Shown here: in pieces, positions 60,701-64,000 of the stretch
Numbering within the stretch: the stretch's first letter is position 1
How the letters are laid out: every line of letters starts with the position of its first letter
From: Rotaria sordida
Taxonomy: Eukaryota; Rotifera; Eurotatoria; Philodinida; Philodinidae
Direction: 5' to 3'
NCBI GenBank assembly: GCA_905250125.1
Contig: CAJNOL010000057.1
Coordinates: 248,001-312,000, forward strand
Length of the DNA stretch: 64,000 bases
Position numbers and translations under genes: made by a program
The notes under the pieces: model-generated
Databases searched by the model: none
What the model was told of the DNA's origin: nothing
The model's input: the letters and a program-made list of their open reading frames with translations, nothing else

Positions 60701-61317
60701 TGAAAAATGTGAGATTCTTGATTTTAATCAATGAAGTATTGAAGATAAGTCCTCATGGTTTTTTTGACGCATGTATATATGAGTGCTATTCCAAATTTTC
60801 TCTTATCCTTTTCTTGTTGTAAATCATATACTACCCATTCTTGTTATTCTCTCGTTTTTTTTTCGCCTTTCTTCTCTTGTTTACAGGCGTACTAGCCTCC
60901 CTAATAGGATACACTGTTGTCTATAATGATAGTCTCTTTCTTTTCTTGTCGAGACAGCTTGAAAAAAAAACCAGCACATATTATTACCATCTCAACATCA
61001 TCATCAATAAAATTTTCATTCTCTTTCATTTATCAATTTCTTTTTTTTTTTTATTTCGAATGGTAGTTGGCTAGCTTATCATCATTAACACGCAGAGTGT
61101 GAGAAAAAAAGAAAAGAAACTCGACAAGAAAGAAAAAGATGTATGTATGTCTGTCTAGTGTCTGTCTTTCGTTTTATTCATTTGTTCGACGTACGTATAA
61201 GTAATATCAATCAGTAATTGTATATTATTTGAGGTCAACGATAATGAGGTAGCGATACAATCATGTTTATTCATAGGTAAATAGAATGTCTTAAATTTTT
61301 TTTTCTTAGTTGATTCT
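57744..61317. other. long intergenic region upstream of the RUSC-like gene
   Basis: About 3.6 kb without a supportable gene. Many short ORFs are Phe/Ser/Lys-rich by composition. A (TA)n run lies at 59253-59272. Numerous AAAGAAAA and CTTTTTCT tracts occur between 58.7 and 61.1 kb. The 5'UTR exons and enhancers of the RUSC-like gene probably lie here. An acceptor-like TTTTTCTTAG ends at 61309, eight bases before the chosen ATG. Confidence 0.4.
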
Positions 61318-64000
61318 ATGTTCAATCAGAATTGTGGAACAACATTAGTTTCTCAATTACTTGATTCAATTGATAGTCATTTACAAACCGTTCATTCACC
61401 AATGGAACAACAACAACAACAACCACAACAACAACAACAATTACCAGAATATGAAATGTCTGTTGATACTCCAGATGATGATGAACTATGGCTTAGTGGT
61501 CATCGATCAATATTTTCATCATATGGAAGTTATTGTCGTAAAACAGCACCACAAATTCGTGATAGTCAATATGAAGGTTTTCATTGGGATTTATATGAAG
61601 ATCGTAATTATCATCATCTTGCATTTGAACAAGATCAACATGATATTCCAGCAACAAGTCTTTCGGAATGGTCAATGCGTTTGAGTTCAGGTATTAATGG
61701 TGGTGAAGGTGATACAGAAGATGATGCCGATGTTGAAGGTGATGATACAACATCATCATCTGACCCACCACGTACATCATGGCATGCTATAAAATCTAAA
61801 TCTATTCATCGAAGTTGTTCATCATCAGCAAATACATCTGATAGTAGTGAACATCGTTCACGTAGTCCACTAACATTATATCGTTTATTTCAACGTACAA
61901 GATCTCAACAACATCCATGTCGTTTATATCAAAATTTTAGTGATAAAAGTGTGTGTGATTCATTAACATCATCATCATCATGTTCAAATATAAATAAATT
62001 AAATGGAACAAATAAAAACAAACATAAAACACCTATGCCAAGATTTAAATTATTAAGTCCAACAACATTTTCACAAATAAAATTAAATAAATCAAATAGT
62101 CATAATGATTTTCTTTCATCAACAGAAAGCAAAGAACAATTCAAGGGTAAGTTTTATATGAAATTCGATAGTTAGAAGATGAAGGATCAAATGATTATTT
62201 ATCATTAAATCCTTTTTTTTTTGTAATATGAACAAACATAATCTCTATTATCGATTAGAGACATTAAATTGATCATTATCTGATCGGGTTTTTTTTTCTT
62301 TTTTTTCCTAATTCTAGCTTCTAATCAAGCCGTTATACCTCGTCGTAGTGTTGATCAATGTCTTCAAACATCTATACATATTGATAATACTCCTTCATGT
62401 CAACCATCATCCATACGTCGTTATATCCCACGTTCAACTTCACGTCCTCTAAATAAAGACCATCATTGTTTACAAACAGATAATAGTTCAGTTATTCGTT
62501 CGAAAAGTGTTGATCGTTCATTGAATAATAATATTAAAAATTCAAATTCAAATAATCCTAGTCAACCATCAACATCCCATCGATCATTACCAACAATATC
62601 ATCTTTACCAGATCTTAGTTTTCTTACATATTATGCAAAAGAAAATCCAGCTCCACCACAATTGCCATCATCAATATCAACAAATCAAACAAAACCTCAT
62701 TGTGCACGAATGAAAAGCACATTATCTGAACCATCATCATTAACAAAAAAAGCTACACGTACTGTATTTTATTGTAGTATTAAAGTACCATCTGTATCAT
62801 CATCACCACCATCATCTATTCCCATGCGACCTACAACACTTCATCCACCCATATCAACTATACAAAGACCACGAACACTTAAAGAAATTAAACGTATTAA
62901 AAGTATTAAAACAAGTCCAACAACAATGGGCAATAGTCCACTTCGTGCCTTACCACTTAGTCCATCTGTTCCATCAAATGTTGATAATCATATAAAAGAA
63001 GAAGAAGAACATGCAACATTTTCATTAACATGTTCAAGTACATCAACAAGTGCAAATAGTACATCGAGTAGTGGTTATTTTAGTAATAGTTCCACGAATC
63101 ATCCACGTCATATTCAAACACCTATGTCATCATATCCCCTTAAATCATGTTTAAAACGTGCTAAAACTGAAGATTTAACAACTACACCATTAACACCTGC
63201 TTCAACAACAACAGCCAATGTTCTTGCTGTTGGAGCTGCTGGTGATATATTTACATTAGCTGCACAAACATTAGCTGCTCGACTCGGTGATCATAATATA
63301 GAAACATCACGACATCGACGTTATTCAGCACCAACTATATCTTCACATCAACAAAATTTTTCTATACAATTACAAACACGACAAAAAGGATGTACATTAT
63401 CTGAACATGATCTTCGTGCTAAGAAAAGTGTTAGTTTTTGTGATGATATTGCACGAAGACTTATAACACCATCAACTAGTCCTAAACATCGACCAACACC
63501 ACCACCTATGATACCACGTAGATATGATCGAGGTATTGATTATAAATTAAATATTCAAATGAATACGTTTTTTTTTCTCCTTTTTTTAGATTATTGTGAT
63601 TTAGTACCACGAGAAAGTCTAACAGATAGTCCACCGAGTGAATTTAATTTATCGGATGATGAACATGAGGATCATCATGAAGCACATTTAATAAATTTTA
63701 CTGAACATGTACCATCAGAAATAACAAAACCATTACCAGTTAAATATGGTAGTGATAAATATCTTATTGATGCTTTTGCAAATACAGTTCTTCATATTTT
63801 GGAAATAAAATGTGGTGATCCTCAAGTATAATATAATTTCTTTTCTTTTTCTTTTTCTTTTTAATAAATTTTTTTGTTTTTCAGTCTTATTATTTAAATA
63901 ATATAACTAATCGTGAACTTGATCGAACACTTCGTCAAGATTTATGTCCTTTATTACGTGAAGTACTTGAAGATGGTCTTCGACAATATAGTGGTTCATT
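61318..64000 (+). CDS. RUSC-like protein, 5' part, RUN domain cut by window end
   Basis: Exons 61318-62146, 62318-63532, 63590-63825 and 63885 to beyond the window; about 798 codons are visible. The long N-terminal part is low-complexity, with polyglutamine, an acidic DPPR region, Ser-rich runs, and short conserved-looking islands: SLPDLSFLTYY, KSCLKRAKTED, KKSVSFCDDIARRLITP, and a proline patch RPTPPPMIPRRYDR. From about exon 3, YLIDAFANTVLHILEIKCG leads into exon 4, LDRTLRQDLCPLLREVLEDG, which has the pattern of a RUN domain start (LCPxLxxxLEDGL). RUN after a long disordered region suggests RUSC1/2-type (NESCA/iporin) adaptors in Rab-linked vesicle traffic, but the SH3 domain expected at the end lies outside. 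The 57-bp intron 63533-63589 is in frame and could be retained. The N-terminus is uncertain because an acceptor lies just upstream of the ATG. Confidence 0.7.

Noticed and set aside
1..64000. CRISPR arrays, bacterial operons, rRNA genes
   Set aside because: No regularly spaced direct repeats, Shine-Dalgarno-led gene runs or rRNA-like sequence were seen; the window is eukaryotic nuclear DNA.

Overview
This is a eukaryotic nuclear window: very AT-rich, with intron-split genes, mostly very short GT-AG introns (about 45-75 bp), animal-type genes (NK homeobox, Axin-like, RIC3, EMC6, class A GPCR) and abundant non-autonomous DNA transposons. My best inference is a bdelloid rotifer. The reasons are the compact AT-rich gene style, a decayed F-box gene of a kind I associate with bdelloids, and a bacterial-type DUF2252 gene that has acquired introns. 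I cannot confirm the taxon without a database search. There is one 100-N assembly gap at 18139-18238.

Layout. 1-3 kb: nothing recognisable. 3.1-4.7 kb (+): two-exon rhodopsin-like GPCR. 8.9-10.1 kb (+): NK3/bagpipe homeobox gene, converging on a single-exon 7TM gene at 10.2-11.2 kb (-). 13.0-16.5 kb (+) and 18.6-22.2 kb (-): two tail-to-tail paralogues with ZNF280/POGZ-type zinc fingers. The minus-strand copy also carries two THAP domains. 22.9-23.9 kb (-): unknown basic protein, head-to-head with MCM8 (24.1-29.8 kb, +) across a short promoter with an E2F-type motif. 31.5-33.2 kb (+): DUF2252 protein. 33.4-39.0 kb: repeat-rich island with a tRNA-Thr-like element, foldback elements, a mariner-like relic and an F-box pseudogene. 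40.7-41.1 kb (+): ubiquitin-like protein. 43.5-43.7 kb (-): small ORF. 44.4-54.3 kb (+): RIC3, USP5, EMC6 and WDR89 in tandem. 55.5-56.5 kb (+): very small Axin-like RGS-DIX protein. 57.4-57.7 kb (+): 96-residue membrane protein. 61.3 kb to the end (+): 5' part of a RUSC-like gene reaching the start of a RUN domain.

Two themes recur. First, long imperfect palindromes (foldback/MITE-like elements, about 0.6-1.6 kb) are scattered through intergenic DNA and account for seven of the ten introns longer than 500 bp. The genes therefore look compact by default and are lengthened by transposon insertion. Second, many start codons lie just downstream of an intron-acceptor-like TTTAG or TTCAG. That fits 5'UTR introns or spliced-leader trans-splicing, and the RIC3-USP5-EMC6-WDR89 run is a candidate co-transcribed cluster. 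Exon structures below were deduced by hand from reading frame, GT-AG signals and, where available, remembered family sequence; none is supported by transcripts here.
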